A DNA stretch of 64,000 nucleotides from Clostridiaceae bacterium. Its GTDB lineage: Bacteria > Bacillota_A > Clostridia > Clostridiales > Clostridiaceae. The stretch is taken from the NCBI GenBank assembly GCA_029256485.1, contig JAQSXU010000001.1, forward strand, positions 124,001 to 188,000, given 5' to 3'. Shown one piece after another: positions 57,041-64,000 of the stretch. The notes beneath the pieces were generated by a model. It ran no database searches. It was given only the letters and a program-made list of their open reading frames with translations, and was not told the origin of the DNA. The stretch's first letter is position 1; every line of letters starts with the position of its first letter. The translations under genes were made by a program, and so were the position numbers.

Positions 57041-57778
57041 ATGAAAATTGAAAATGATATTTTAGGTATTTTGGATAATTGTGAAATAGAAGGAAATGTG
57101 TTATATTTACCTAATATAACACTTGACCGAAATATCTACCAAAAGGTGAATAAAGTAATTGAAAATATTGGTGGTAAGTGGAATAGAAAAGTTAAAGGAC
57201 ATGTGTTTAAAGAATGTCCTATGAATATAATTAATAGTATTATGTTAACAGGTGAAGTTACTGATTTAGTAAAAGAATTTCAATATTTTCCTACTCCAAA
57301 AAGTATTGCTTTAAAAATTATTGATATGGCAGAAATAAAATCCTCAGACAAATTGTTAGAGCCTTCTGCTGGAGAAGGTGCTATTTTAGATTTGTTGCCT
57401 AAAGAAAATGAATGTATTGTTATTGAATTGAACTGTAGAAATGCTAAAGTCCTTAAAGATAAAGGATATAATGTTCAAAATAAAGACTTTTTAGAAATTG
57501 ATAATATAAAAGTTGATAAGATAATAATGAATCCACCATTTCATAATCAACAAGATATAGAGCATATTACACATGCTTTTAATATGTTAAATAAAGGAGG
57601 AATACTTATAAGTATTGTTTCAGAAAGTCCGTTTTTTGGGAAAAATAAAAAATCTTTAGAATTTAGAGATTTTTTGTCATTAAATAACGCAGAGATATTT
57701 GATTTACCAGTTGGAGCTTTTAAAGAATCAGGTACTTTAGTAAAAACAAGAATAATAAAGATTAAAAAAATGAGTTAA
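57041..57778 (+). CDS. N6-adenine-type DNA methyltransferase
   Basis: 245 residues, RBS CAAGGAGA. Residues 82-250 are a class I methyltransferase: FPTPKSIALKIID, motif I LLEPSAGEGA (106-114), VIELN, and the amino-methyltransferase motif IV NPPF (164-167), then NKGGILISIVSESPFF. NPPF/Y marks modification of an exocyclic amino group in DNA. The first 80 residues resemble the small recognition domain of plasmid-type orphan methyltransferases. No restriction enzyme is adjacent; likely an orphan enzyme masking the replicon's DNA, or modifying RNA. Confidence 0.8.
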   Translation: MKIENDILGILDNCEIEGNVLYLPNITLDRNIYQKVNKVIENIGGKWNRKVKGHVFKECPMNIINSIMLTGEVTDLVKEFQYFPTPKSIALKIIDMAEIKSSDKLLEPSAGEGAILDLLPKENECIVIELNCRNAKVLKDKGYNVQNKDFLEIDNIKVDKIIMNPPFHNQQDIEHITHAFNMLNKGGILISIVSESPFFGKNKKSLEFRDFLSLNNAEIFDLPVGAFKESGTLVKTRIIKIKKMS

Positions 57779-57794
57779 TTAGGAAGTGCGATAA

Positions 57795-58073
57795 ATGTAT
57801 AAATCAAAAGAACTAATGAGTGTTACTTTTACAGAAGAAGAAAATCAATTACTTAGACTAAGCTCTAAGTATAATACTAAAAAGGGTGGAATAATCAATG
57901 AACTGCGATTTAAGGAGGCAGGATTTGATGAAAAGACTATAGCATATACTGTAGACAAATTTAAACGATTTGGATTGATAGAGAATATTTTGTATTCTCC
58001 GAACAATGGTATAGCTTGCTATATTTCTGATTTTGGTTTACTTGTAAATAGTACACTTGAAAAGACAAAATAA
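57795..58073 (+). CDS. Hypothetical protein, winged-helix-like, 92 aa
   Basis: TAGGAAG precedes ATG 57795. The protein has a helical core with LRFKEAGFDEKTIAYTVDKFKRFGLIENI, then ACYISDFGLLVNSTL, which looks like a winged helix with a wing strand. Likely DNA-binding; function unknown. Last gene of the helicase-methyltransferase operon. Confidence 0.6.
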   Translation: MYKSKELMSVTFTEEENQLLRLSSKYNTKKGGIINELRFKEAGFDEKTIAYTVDKFKRFGLIENILYSPNNGIACYISDFGLLVNSTLEKTK

Positions 58074-58081
58074 TTAAAAGT

Positions 58082-58125
58082 AAAGCAGATATTAGTTGAT
58101 TAATTCGACTTGGTATCTGCTTTTA
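58082..58125 (+). terminator. Intrinsic terminator
   Basis: AAAGCAGATA pairs with TATCTGCTTTT, with an inner AGT/ACT pair, then ATTTTA. Confidence 0.8.
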
Positions 58126-58248
58126 TTTTAACATAATAATTGACTATAAAATTTTAAAAGAAATATACTATTAATGGATTAGATAGTCTTGTAGAAAGTG
58201 GATATTAGTGAATATGTAGATACTCTATATTAACTAATTCTCAAATAC

Positions 58249-58530
58249 TCAATTCTTATTTTTTTCTTTTCTAAATAGAGCTTTTATACCATTAAAAATT
58301 GGCAGAACTATCTCTAACGGAGTAGCAAGATTTTCTAAATCTACAATTTCTTCTAAATCATCATATTTAATGTTAACAAATTTTCCATTTTCTCTTTTAA
58401 AGTTAATCATTCTATCTGCTTTCCATATATCATTTACTATTAATTTTTCATCAGATTTTACTTCTTGGTCTTTGTAAATAAAATCTTTTTTTACTGTATA
58501 AGTTCCATATCCTATATACTTATATGCCAT
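58249..58530 (-). CDS. Hypothetical protein, 93 aa
   Basis: AAAAGGAGATTAA precedes ATG 58530. The product opens MAYKYIGYGTYTVKKDFIYK, beta-like, and ends in a basic helix LFRKEKNKN. Unknown; monocistronic. Confidence 0.6.
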   Translation of the reverse strand: MAYKYIGYGTYTVKKDFIYKDQEVKSDEKLIVNDIWKADRMINFKRENGKFVNIKYDDLEEIVDLENLATPLEIVLPIFNGIKALFRKEKNKN

Positions 58531-58906
58531 TTAAATTAATCTCCTTTTATATTTTTTTGCTCTACTGTTGAATTTTTCTACTTCTTTTTACTGAAAAACA
58601 TATCATAATGTCTTATGTATGCTGTATATATAACATATCATAATATTAGAAAAATGTAAACTAAAATTTACAATAAATAATGTTTTACAAAATATAATAT
58701 AGTAAAAAAAGAATAATTAAAAATTATTTATTACAGATAATTAACTAATAAAGAATAGGAAATAGCAAAAAAAGGAATGGTTGTTCTGTTTTAAATATTA
58801 AAAAGAAAAACAGATAATTGAAATATTATAATTCGAGATTATATAAAAAAATTAGGAATATAAATGAAAATAAAAAAGTTATTAATATTTGCGATTTAAT
58901 TAAAAA

Positions 58907-58950
58907 AACAAGACAGGTGTTTTTAATACAAGTATCTGCCTCGTTTTTAT
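58907..58950 (-). terminator. Imperfect terminator of the ART-like operon
   Basis: On the minus strand AAAACGAGGCAG and CTGTCTTGTTTT pair with two mismatches, then T-rich DNA. It lies directly after the 58956 gene. The DNA between 58531 and 58906 holds no supported gene. Confidence 0.55.
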
Positions 58951-58955
58951 TCTAT

Positions 58956-59762
58956 TTATTTTTTAACCTCATTAAACCTAAGTCTATATTTTACATTACT
59001 GTTTTGTGTTGGTTCTACACCTGTAATGATATAGTTTTCAGGTATGTCTTTAGTCCCAAATGTCACATTATATTCGTCATCTTCTAAATTAGCTAAATCT
59101 ATTAACTTTAAATCACCTTTGCCTTTACCATTAGCCCAGTTACGAAGCTGTTTTTGATATTTTGAATTATTATCAATAAAGTTTTTATGTAACAGTTCTA
59201 TATTTGCTAATATAGTAAAAGATTTTATATATTCTCTGGGTACAGCTCCTAAATAAGCAATAGTTCCATACATAGCATGACATTCAGAATAATTAATCTC
59301 TAAAGTTGTATTTCCCTTTTTTATCGCACTTTTTAATCTTTGTTTAATATAATTCGAATGAAAGAAATCTTCATCAATTACGCAATACTTTGCTGGGACT
59401 TTACATTCAACATAACATGGTATATTAAGACTTCCTGTATCTATTTCGCTTTTGTTTAAGCTATTAAATGCGTTATAAGCGTAAAAATAATGCCACTTGT
59501 TAGTTAGATACACTAAGTTCTTATTTGAAGCAATTTCATTAGAATAATTGCCTATCCCAGTAGTATCTCTTGGCAGTATTCCTTTTAATAAAATATCATT
59601 TAAATAATAAAGACTTGTTCCATGATAAACTGTAATAGTTGAATCATCATTATTATCGAATGTTTCATTTGTAATCATTTTATCAATTTTTCTAAAATGT
59701 TGTTCTTTTAACTGATTTGTAATTTCTTTAGTATAATCTATTATGGTTAGGTCAAATATCAT
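58956..59762 (-). CDS. Possible ADP-ribosyltransferase (PARP/DarT-like fold)
   Basis: 268 residues, RBS CAGGAG. From residue 42: STITVYHGTSLYYLNDILLKGILPRDTTG, then NLVYLTNKWHYFYAYNAF and CYVECKVPAKYCVIDEDFF. H-G-T followed by G-I-L-P and a later Y-L-T strand is the pattern of the H-Y type ADP-ribosyltransferases (KptA, DarT, PARP) in which His and Tyr hold NAD. The catalytic Glu may be in YVECKVP. Target unknown. It follows the 59834 nuclease-like gene in one operon (71-bp gap). With the NAD salvage cassette, a link to NAD use is likely. Confidence 0.55.
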   Translation of the reverse strand: MIFDLTIIDYTKEITNQLKEQHFRKIDKMITNETFDNNDDSTITVYHGTSLYYLNDILLKGILPRDTTGIGNYSNEIASNKNLVYLTNKWHYFYAYNAFNSLNKSEIDTGSLNIPCYVECKVPAKYCVIDEDFFHSNYIKQRLKSAIKKGNTTLEINYSECHAMYGTIAYLGAVPREYIKSFTILANIELLHKNFIDNNSKYQKQLRNWANGKGKGDLKLIDLANLEDDEYNVTFGTKDIPENYIITGVEPTQNSNVKYRLRFNEVKK

Positions 59763-59833
59763 TTGATAACTCCTGTTTAATTTATAATTAAATTATACCA
59801 TATAAATAGCTATTTATCAAGAATCTGATGATT

Positions 59834-60637
59834 TTAAAATAATTCATATAATGGTGAAACTAACGTAACAATATAATCATTTATTTTGTTATTTACTATA
59901 AGTTCTCTTAAATCTACAAATTGTGGGTTATATTTGAAACTTAATTCAATGGTATAGTTATTTTCTACTAAATATTTCGTAAAAAGTCTTAATTCTAATC
60001 TTTTTTTGGATTTATATATGGTTGTTTCTCCTATATTTTCATCAATAAACCCATTAAGATGTAAATTAGTAGAGCTTGCATAGTTATATGACAGGTTTTT
60101 AATATTGTCTACATTTACATTAAATATACATATGTGAAAAACATTAAACCCTTTTATTAAAAATATATAGTAAATCTTTGGGATATTATTTTCAGTAGTA
60201 ATTTTAGCTAATTTATTGAATAAACTAAGTTTCCATTCTTCTACAATCTTTTGATATTCCTTTTCTTTAAACAAATAGTCTAATTGATTGCCACATTCTT
60301 TAAAGTTTTGCATTAAGGAAACCTCGTTTGAGAGATTTTTAGATAATACGCCTTGACTGTTATACTTACATGTGACTGTTTTTACATCAGCTCCAAATTC
60401 TCCTGGTTTCACAATGTCAATTGGATAATTGCCAGAGCCAACTGGTTCTGCACCTATTGCCTGAACTAACCACTGTTCCATATGTTCTTTTGGTACTTGT
60501 ATAGGGAATGGTGCTTGATTTTTCAATAGTTCTGGTTGAAAAAATAAAGATTTATTTATATAGAATTTTAAAACGTCAATAGATGTTTTATCAAATATTA
60601 GATTTAATTCTTCTTTTGTAAGTGGTGTTAATACCAA
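59834..60637 (-). CDS. PD-(D/E)XK nuclease-like protein, 267 aa
   Basis: TTG start at 60637, seven bases after GGAGG. The core reads EQWLVQAIGAEPVGSGNYPIDIVKPGEFGADVKTVTCKYN: an E-containing helix, then P-I-D-x(8)-G-A-D-V-K, the restriction-endonuclease-type active site (D...D/E-x-K). The C-terminal half is beta-rich and may recognise DNA. This resembles stand-alone type II or defence nucleases. Directly followed by the ADP-ribosyltransferase-like gene: a two-gene module that could act on invading DNA or the host. No cognate methyltransferase adjoins. Confidence 0.65.
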   Translation of the reverse strand: MVLTPLTKEELNLIFDKTSIDVLKFYINKSLFFQPELLKNQAPFPIQVPKEHMEQWLVQAIGAEPVGSGNYPIDIVKPGEFGADVKTVTCKYNSQGVLSKNLSNEVSLMQNFKECGNQLDYLFKEKEYQKIVEEWKLSLFNKLAKITTENNIPKIYYIFLIKGFNVFHICIFNVNVDNIKNLSYNYASSTNLHLNGFIDENIGETTIYKSKKRLELRLFTKYLVENNYTIELSFKYNPQFVDLRELIVNNKINDYIVTLVSPLYELF

Positions 60638-60727
60638 GGCTATGCCTCCTCTCTATAAAGTTTCTATATTATAGAAAGGAGACATAGTAATTTAATAATA
60701 ATTTAGGTTCTAATGCTCTTTATGTTG

Positions 60728-60774
60728 CAAATTAAACCAGCTTATTCACTTATATAAATAACATAATATAAAAG
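60728..60774 (+). repeat. Leader repeat copy 1
   Basis: CAAATTAAAC-AGCTTATTC and, after 12 bases, AAATAACATAATATAAAAG. The same two blocks, with a longer gap, recur at 61476-61538 before the second helicase gene. Confidence 0.6.
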
Positions 60775-60919
60775 TATACCATATAAATCGCTAATATTAA
60801 TAATTTACGCAATTTACTGATATTATTAAAATAATATTTGATTTTATAGTATATAATTATATGAAATATAAAAATAAGGTATTAAAATTTTAATATATTA
60901 ATTAGGGAGGATTATATCT

Positions 60920-61285
60920 ATGAATAAATATTTACTATATGGAGATAAGTTGATAAAGAATGACAATACAATAAAGGATTTTGCAAAATCCCTATGTAAT
61001 GGAGTTCCTACCGAAAATTTAAGCAAAGATAATTTTAAAGATGAATTTATGGATTTAATAACAGAAATTCTAAAAGATGATATAAGTAGGACAGACATTA
61101 ATTATGAAGATTTAATGTATAAATATCGTTCAGAATTAGGGGCTTTACTCTATGAAATTGAGAACCATGGTCACTATATGCCTTTAATTAAATTCTTTGG
61201 TGAAGAGGCAAGAGAAAGTTTTAATTATATAATTAATGAGTATATTGATATTCATTTTGAAGAATTAGCAGGTCAACAAAAATAA
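60920..61285 (+). CDS. Hypothetical protein, 121 aa
   Basis: TAGGGAGG precedes ATG 60920. The helical protein has NKYLLYGDKLIKNDNTIKDFAKSL and GALLYEIENHGHYMPLIKFFGEEARESFNYI. Unknown. It has a leader that is partly duplicated in front of the second RecD2-like gene. Confidence 0.6.
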   Translation: MNKYLLYGDKLIKNDNTIKDFAKSLCNGVPTENLSKDNFKDEFMDLITEILKDDISRTDINYEDLMYKYRSELGALLYEIENHGHYMPLIKFFGEEARESFNYIINEYIDIHFEELAGQQK

Positions 61286-61321
61286 TATTTGTATATTTAC
61301 TAAAACAAGAATAGTACTGAT

Positions 61322-61358
61322 AAACAGCATTGATGAAATTCAATGCTGTTTATTTTAT
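61322..61358 (+). terminator. Intrinsic terminator
   Basis: AAACAGCATTGA pairs with TCAATGCTGTTT, then ATTTTATTTT. Confidence 0.85.
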
Positions 61359-61473
61359 TTTAATTATTTTACAAATTTTTTACAACAAGATAAGCTAAAC
61401 AATAAGTTCTATTTAAGTTATAACAAATCCTTTTAGTTAAAATATATAATAAATATAGGAATCTTTATATAAT

Positions 61474-61538
61474 CCAAATTAAACGAGCTTATTCTCTTAT
61501 TTTCTTATTCATTTACAAAAATAACATAATATAAAAGA
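61474..61538 (+). repeat. Leader repeat copy 2
   Basis: CCAAATTAAACGAGCTTATTC and AAATAACATAATATAAAAG, matching the blocks at 60728-60774. It lies immediately before the second RecD2-like gene, so it is probably a shared promoter/operator unit. Confidence 0.6.
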
Positions 61539-61573
61539 ACAGATAAAATGAATGAAATGAAAGGAGAATTGAT

Positions 61574-64000
61574 ATGAGCGATGAATATAATATAGATGAA
61601 CTTCCAGATGGTGGGTTTAATTTTGGTGTAGTAAATAAAAAAGCAAATAGCTTAGACGATTATAAAATAAACAGTCAAATTACAAAGAAAGTAATCCCAA
61701 ATGCCCAATTAGTATATAAAGAAGACTCAGGGTATGGTGTTTATGATTGCCAAGACGAAGAAAAGAATGATATTAAAGTTTCTGGTGTATTTTTAAATCC
61801 ATTAACAGTGGGACAAACCTATGAAGTTATGGGTAAGGTAATTTCTTATAGGGGAGAAAGACAGCTTCAATCAGAAGTTGTTAAAAATGTAAGACCTGTT
61901 AATATGACGGGGATTGTTTCTTATTTAAAAACACTAAGAGGAATAGACGAAATAAAAGCTAATCTTATATATGAGATATTTGGAGACCAAAGCCTTGATG
62001 TTTTATCCACTAATCCAATGAAAGTTGCTAATGAGATTAAAGGAATTGGTAAAAAATCAGTTGAATCGTGGCAGGAACAACTTGAAAAATTAAAAGATAA
62101 TCAACAGACAATGACTGTTTTACTAAGTTATGGACTTACTGTTAAACAAGCAAAGTTTCTTTTTGACATATATAAAGAAGGAATAGTATATAAAATAGAG
62201 CAAAATCCATATATGTTGTCAGGGGAATTAGATGGTTTTAGCTTTAGTAAGTGCGATGCAATAGCACATGAAATGGGTTATGACCCAAAGGGTATGTTTA
62301 GAATACAAGAGGGAATTATGAATATTTTAAAAGATTCCTCATTTGAAGGCAATTGCTATTTACCGTTAAGTGAAATTGTAAGACTTACAAAAGAATTATT
62401 GGATATAAAATTAGGTGTTCTTGAAATGAAAAAAATATTGTCTGACCACAAGGAAGATAAAGATTTTAAATATTCTTACGGTCAATACAGTTATGAAGTA
62501 AATTACAATGAGTTATATAATATATATAAAGCTTACTACAACGAAAGTAATACTGCAAATCGTGAAAATTTTAGATATACTTTAGTAGCAATTGACAAAA
62601 CTGATATATTAAAAGAATTAGATAATCTTGCTCAGGTAAATAAGATAATTTATGAAGATAATAAAATATACCTACCTCAAATATATGAAGCTGAAAAGAA
62701 AGTTGCAGAGCTTATAAGTGAATTAAATAAAACTGCTACTAATAATTTTAGTAATGTAGAAGAAGACCTTGAAGAATTGTGTAAAGAAAAAAACATAATA
62801 CTTGAGGAGAAACAAAAAGAAGCAGTTATTGAGTTTAATAGAGGAAAGGGTGGATTCTATATTCTTAATGGTAGTGCAGGATGTGGTAAAACATTTACGC
62901 TTAATATTATCCTTGAAATACTTGAAAAACAATATAAAAAAGAGGGTTATAACTGTAAAATAAAAGTATTTGCACCTACGGGAAAAGCTTCTAAGGTTGC
63001 TTCTAAAGCTACGGGAAGGGATTGTATAACAGTTCATAGAGGTTTGAAATTTAATCCACAAAAAGGATTCGAACATAATGAAAATTTACCTATTGAAGCT
63101 GATTGCATAGTAGTAGACGAAAGTTCAATGCTTGACGTTCAACTTACAAGAAGTTTACTTGTTGCTGTTGATGATAATACTAAGGTAATTTTTCTTGGTG
63201 ATACTAAGCAGTTACCATCTGTTGGTGCAGGTAATATTCTCCATGATATTATTAATAGTGAAGCAGTTAAAATAGTTACTCTTAATGTCGTAAAAAGACA
63301 AGGAAAAGAATCAGGTATTGTGCGAAATGCAAATAACATTATTAACACAAGAATGATTTCAAGCTGTAAAGATACAAAAGACGCTTATGTTATAAAAACT
63401 GATACACCAACAAATGCTCAGAACAGAATTTTAAAATCTATTCATGAAATAATTAGAGGATTTAATTACCCAATGGAAGATATTCAAGTTTTATGTCCAC
63501 AAAAGACAAGTTTAGTTGGAACTGATGTCATGAATTATATGATACAGCAAGAGTTTAATAAAGAAGATGACGGTATTACTGTGCTCAATAAAAGAATTAA
63601 AATTTTAAACCCTGAAACTAATGAAGAAGAGAGAGTGAATCTTTACTTCAAAAAGGGGGATAAAGTTATTCATATGAAAAACAATTATTCTATGCCTTGG
63701 TATTTTAAAGGTCAATATTGGGGCTATCAAGAAGACCTTGAATTTGTAGGTATAACTAATGGGGAAATGGGGGTTATTGAAGAAATAGTAAAAGAAGAGA
63801 GTTTTGATAAAGTCAAAACAAGAATAATTGTAAGATATGACGATAAATATGTGTTTTACGATGATAATTTCAGCGAATTGGAACACGCCTATGCTTTAAC
63901 TATTCACAAATCTCAGGGTAGTCAGTGGAAAGCTGTAATAATCCCATTAATGAAACAGAATTTTAATATGCTTGACAATAATCTTTTTTATACTGGATAC
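61574..64000 (+). CDS. RecD2/TraA-type DNA helicase, copy 2 (runs off the window)
   Basis: ATG 61574 follows AAAGGAGAA. The frame stays open to the end of the window, 809 codons. The layout is the same as in the 54187 gene: an OB-like N-terminus (DSGYGVYDCQDEEKNDIKVSG, YRGERQLQSEVVKNVRPV), GIGKKSVESWQEQL, Walker A NGSAGCGKT (about 432), VVDESSMLD, GDTKQLPSVGAGN, and HKSQGSQW near the end. It is a clear paralogue of copy 1, lacking only about 35-40 C-terminal residues here because of the window edge. Confidence 0.93.
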   Translation, partial: MSDEYNIDELPDGGFNFGVVNKKANSLDDYKINSQITKKVIPNAQLVYKEDSGYGVYDCQDEEKNDIKVSGVFLNPLTVGQTYEVMGKVISYRGERQLQSEVVKNVRPVNMTGIVSYLKTLRGIDEIKANLIYEIFGDQSLDVLSTNPMKVANEIKGIGKKSVESWQEQLEKLKDNQQTMTVLLSYGLTVKQAKFLFDIYKEGIVYKIEQNPYMLSGELDGFSFSKCDAIAHEMGYDPKGMFRIQEGIMNILKDSSFEGNCYLPLSEIVRLTKELLDIKLGVLEMKKILSDHKEDKDFKYSYGQYSYEVNYNELYNIYKAYYNESNTANRENFRYTLVAIDKTDILKELDNLAQVNKIIYEDNKIYLPQIYEAEKKVAELISELNKTATNNFSNVEEDLEELCKEKNIILEEKQKEAVIEFNRGKGGFYILNGSAGCGKTFTLNIILEILEKQYKKEGYNCKIKVFAPTGKASKVASKATGRDCITVHRGLKFNPQKGFEHNENLPIEADCIVVDESSMLDVQLTRSLLVAVDDNTKVIFLGDTKQLPSVGAGNILHDIINSEAVKIVTLNVVKRQGKESGIVRNANNIINTRMISSCKDTKDAYVIKTDTPTNAQNRILKSIHEIIRGFNYPMEDIQVLCPQKTSLVGTDVMNYMIQQEFNKEDDGITVLNKRIKILNPETNEEERVNLYFKKGDKVIHMKNNYSMPWYFKGQYWGYQEDLEFVGITNGEMGVIEEIVKEESFDKVKTRIIVRYDDKYVFYDDNFSELEHAYALTIHKSQGSQWKAVIIPLMKQNFNMLDNNLFYTGY

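Noticed and set aside
58818..59087. Plus-strand frame of 89 codons
   Set aside because: TTG start without ribosome site; most of it is antisense to the better supported 58956 gene and its terminator.
1..64000. tRNA genes
   Set aside because: I found no cloverleaf with a T-loop GTTCRA word in a credible frame; a covariance scan would be needed to be certain.

Overview
The window is very AT-rich, has AGGAGG-type ribosome binding sites before almost every gene, sigma-A-like promoters with 17-bp spacers, many intrinsic terminators, several TTG starts and a SpoVT homologue. This points to a spore-forming Clostridium-like firmicute. Gene content (ParM-type actin, a replication-like protein, paired RecD2-like helicases, RecG, RNase R, dCTP deaminase, DUF551 and YopX phage-type genes, a complete NAD salvage set, dozens of small unknown genes, no ribosomal or central-metabolism genes, no tRNA seen) indicates an extrachromosomal replicon: a large plasmid or a plasmid-like large phage. 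No virion genes are visible, so I cannot decide between the two.

Layout. 1-7.3 kb: small genes, an NfeD/SPFH membrane pair, a guanylate kinase-CYTH fusion, ASCH, two UPF0316-type membrane proteins and a MazF-like toxin. 7.5-11.4 kb: ParM segregation operon and a ~0.4-kb structured RNA with a pseudoknot (about 10971-11380). 11.4-22.2 kb: unknown genes, a thioredoxin-CcdA fusion, RecG, RNase R, and an HTH regulator. 22.2-26.6 kb: the standout locus, five tandem structured RNAs followed by a 991-aa protein joining a VirD4/TraG-type ATPase to a Ro60 (TROVE + VWA) RNA-binding module. 27-32.3 kb: nuclease-like, ADP-ribosyltransferase-like, replication-like and lipoprotein genes. 33-43.5 kb: methyltransferase/TIM-barrel operon, dCTP deaminase, ParB-like protein, flotillin, many small genes. 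43.7-51 kb: lipoprotein, NrtR-like regulator and pncA-pncB-nadD-nadE. 51-64 kb: SpoVT, two RecD2-like helicases, DNA methyltransferase, a second ADP-ribosyltransferase-like protein with a nuclease-like neighbour.

Most exciting system: the RNA array at 22491-23428. Each unit has an outer closing stem, the motif RGGUGC-N3/4-AAGAYUACA, and an inner stem whose two strands change together between copies (including a C-G to U-A switch). Because the array lies directly upstream of a Ro60-family protein, whose known ligands are Y RNAs, the simplest reading is a tandem set of divergent Y-like RNAs serving a motor-Ro60 fusion. RNase R, encoded 3 kb upstream, is a plausible nuclease partner. I know of no described system of this form, but I cannot search databases here.

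Regulation. Many promoters carry a dyad of the form TTGACTATAGTCAA over the -35 box, suggesting a replicon-wide regulator. A second promoter set has TTTACA-N17-TATAAT with TGA just before the -10. The NAD genes carry their own TGATAATATCA element, a candidate NrtR operator.
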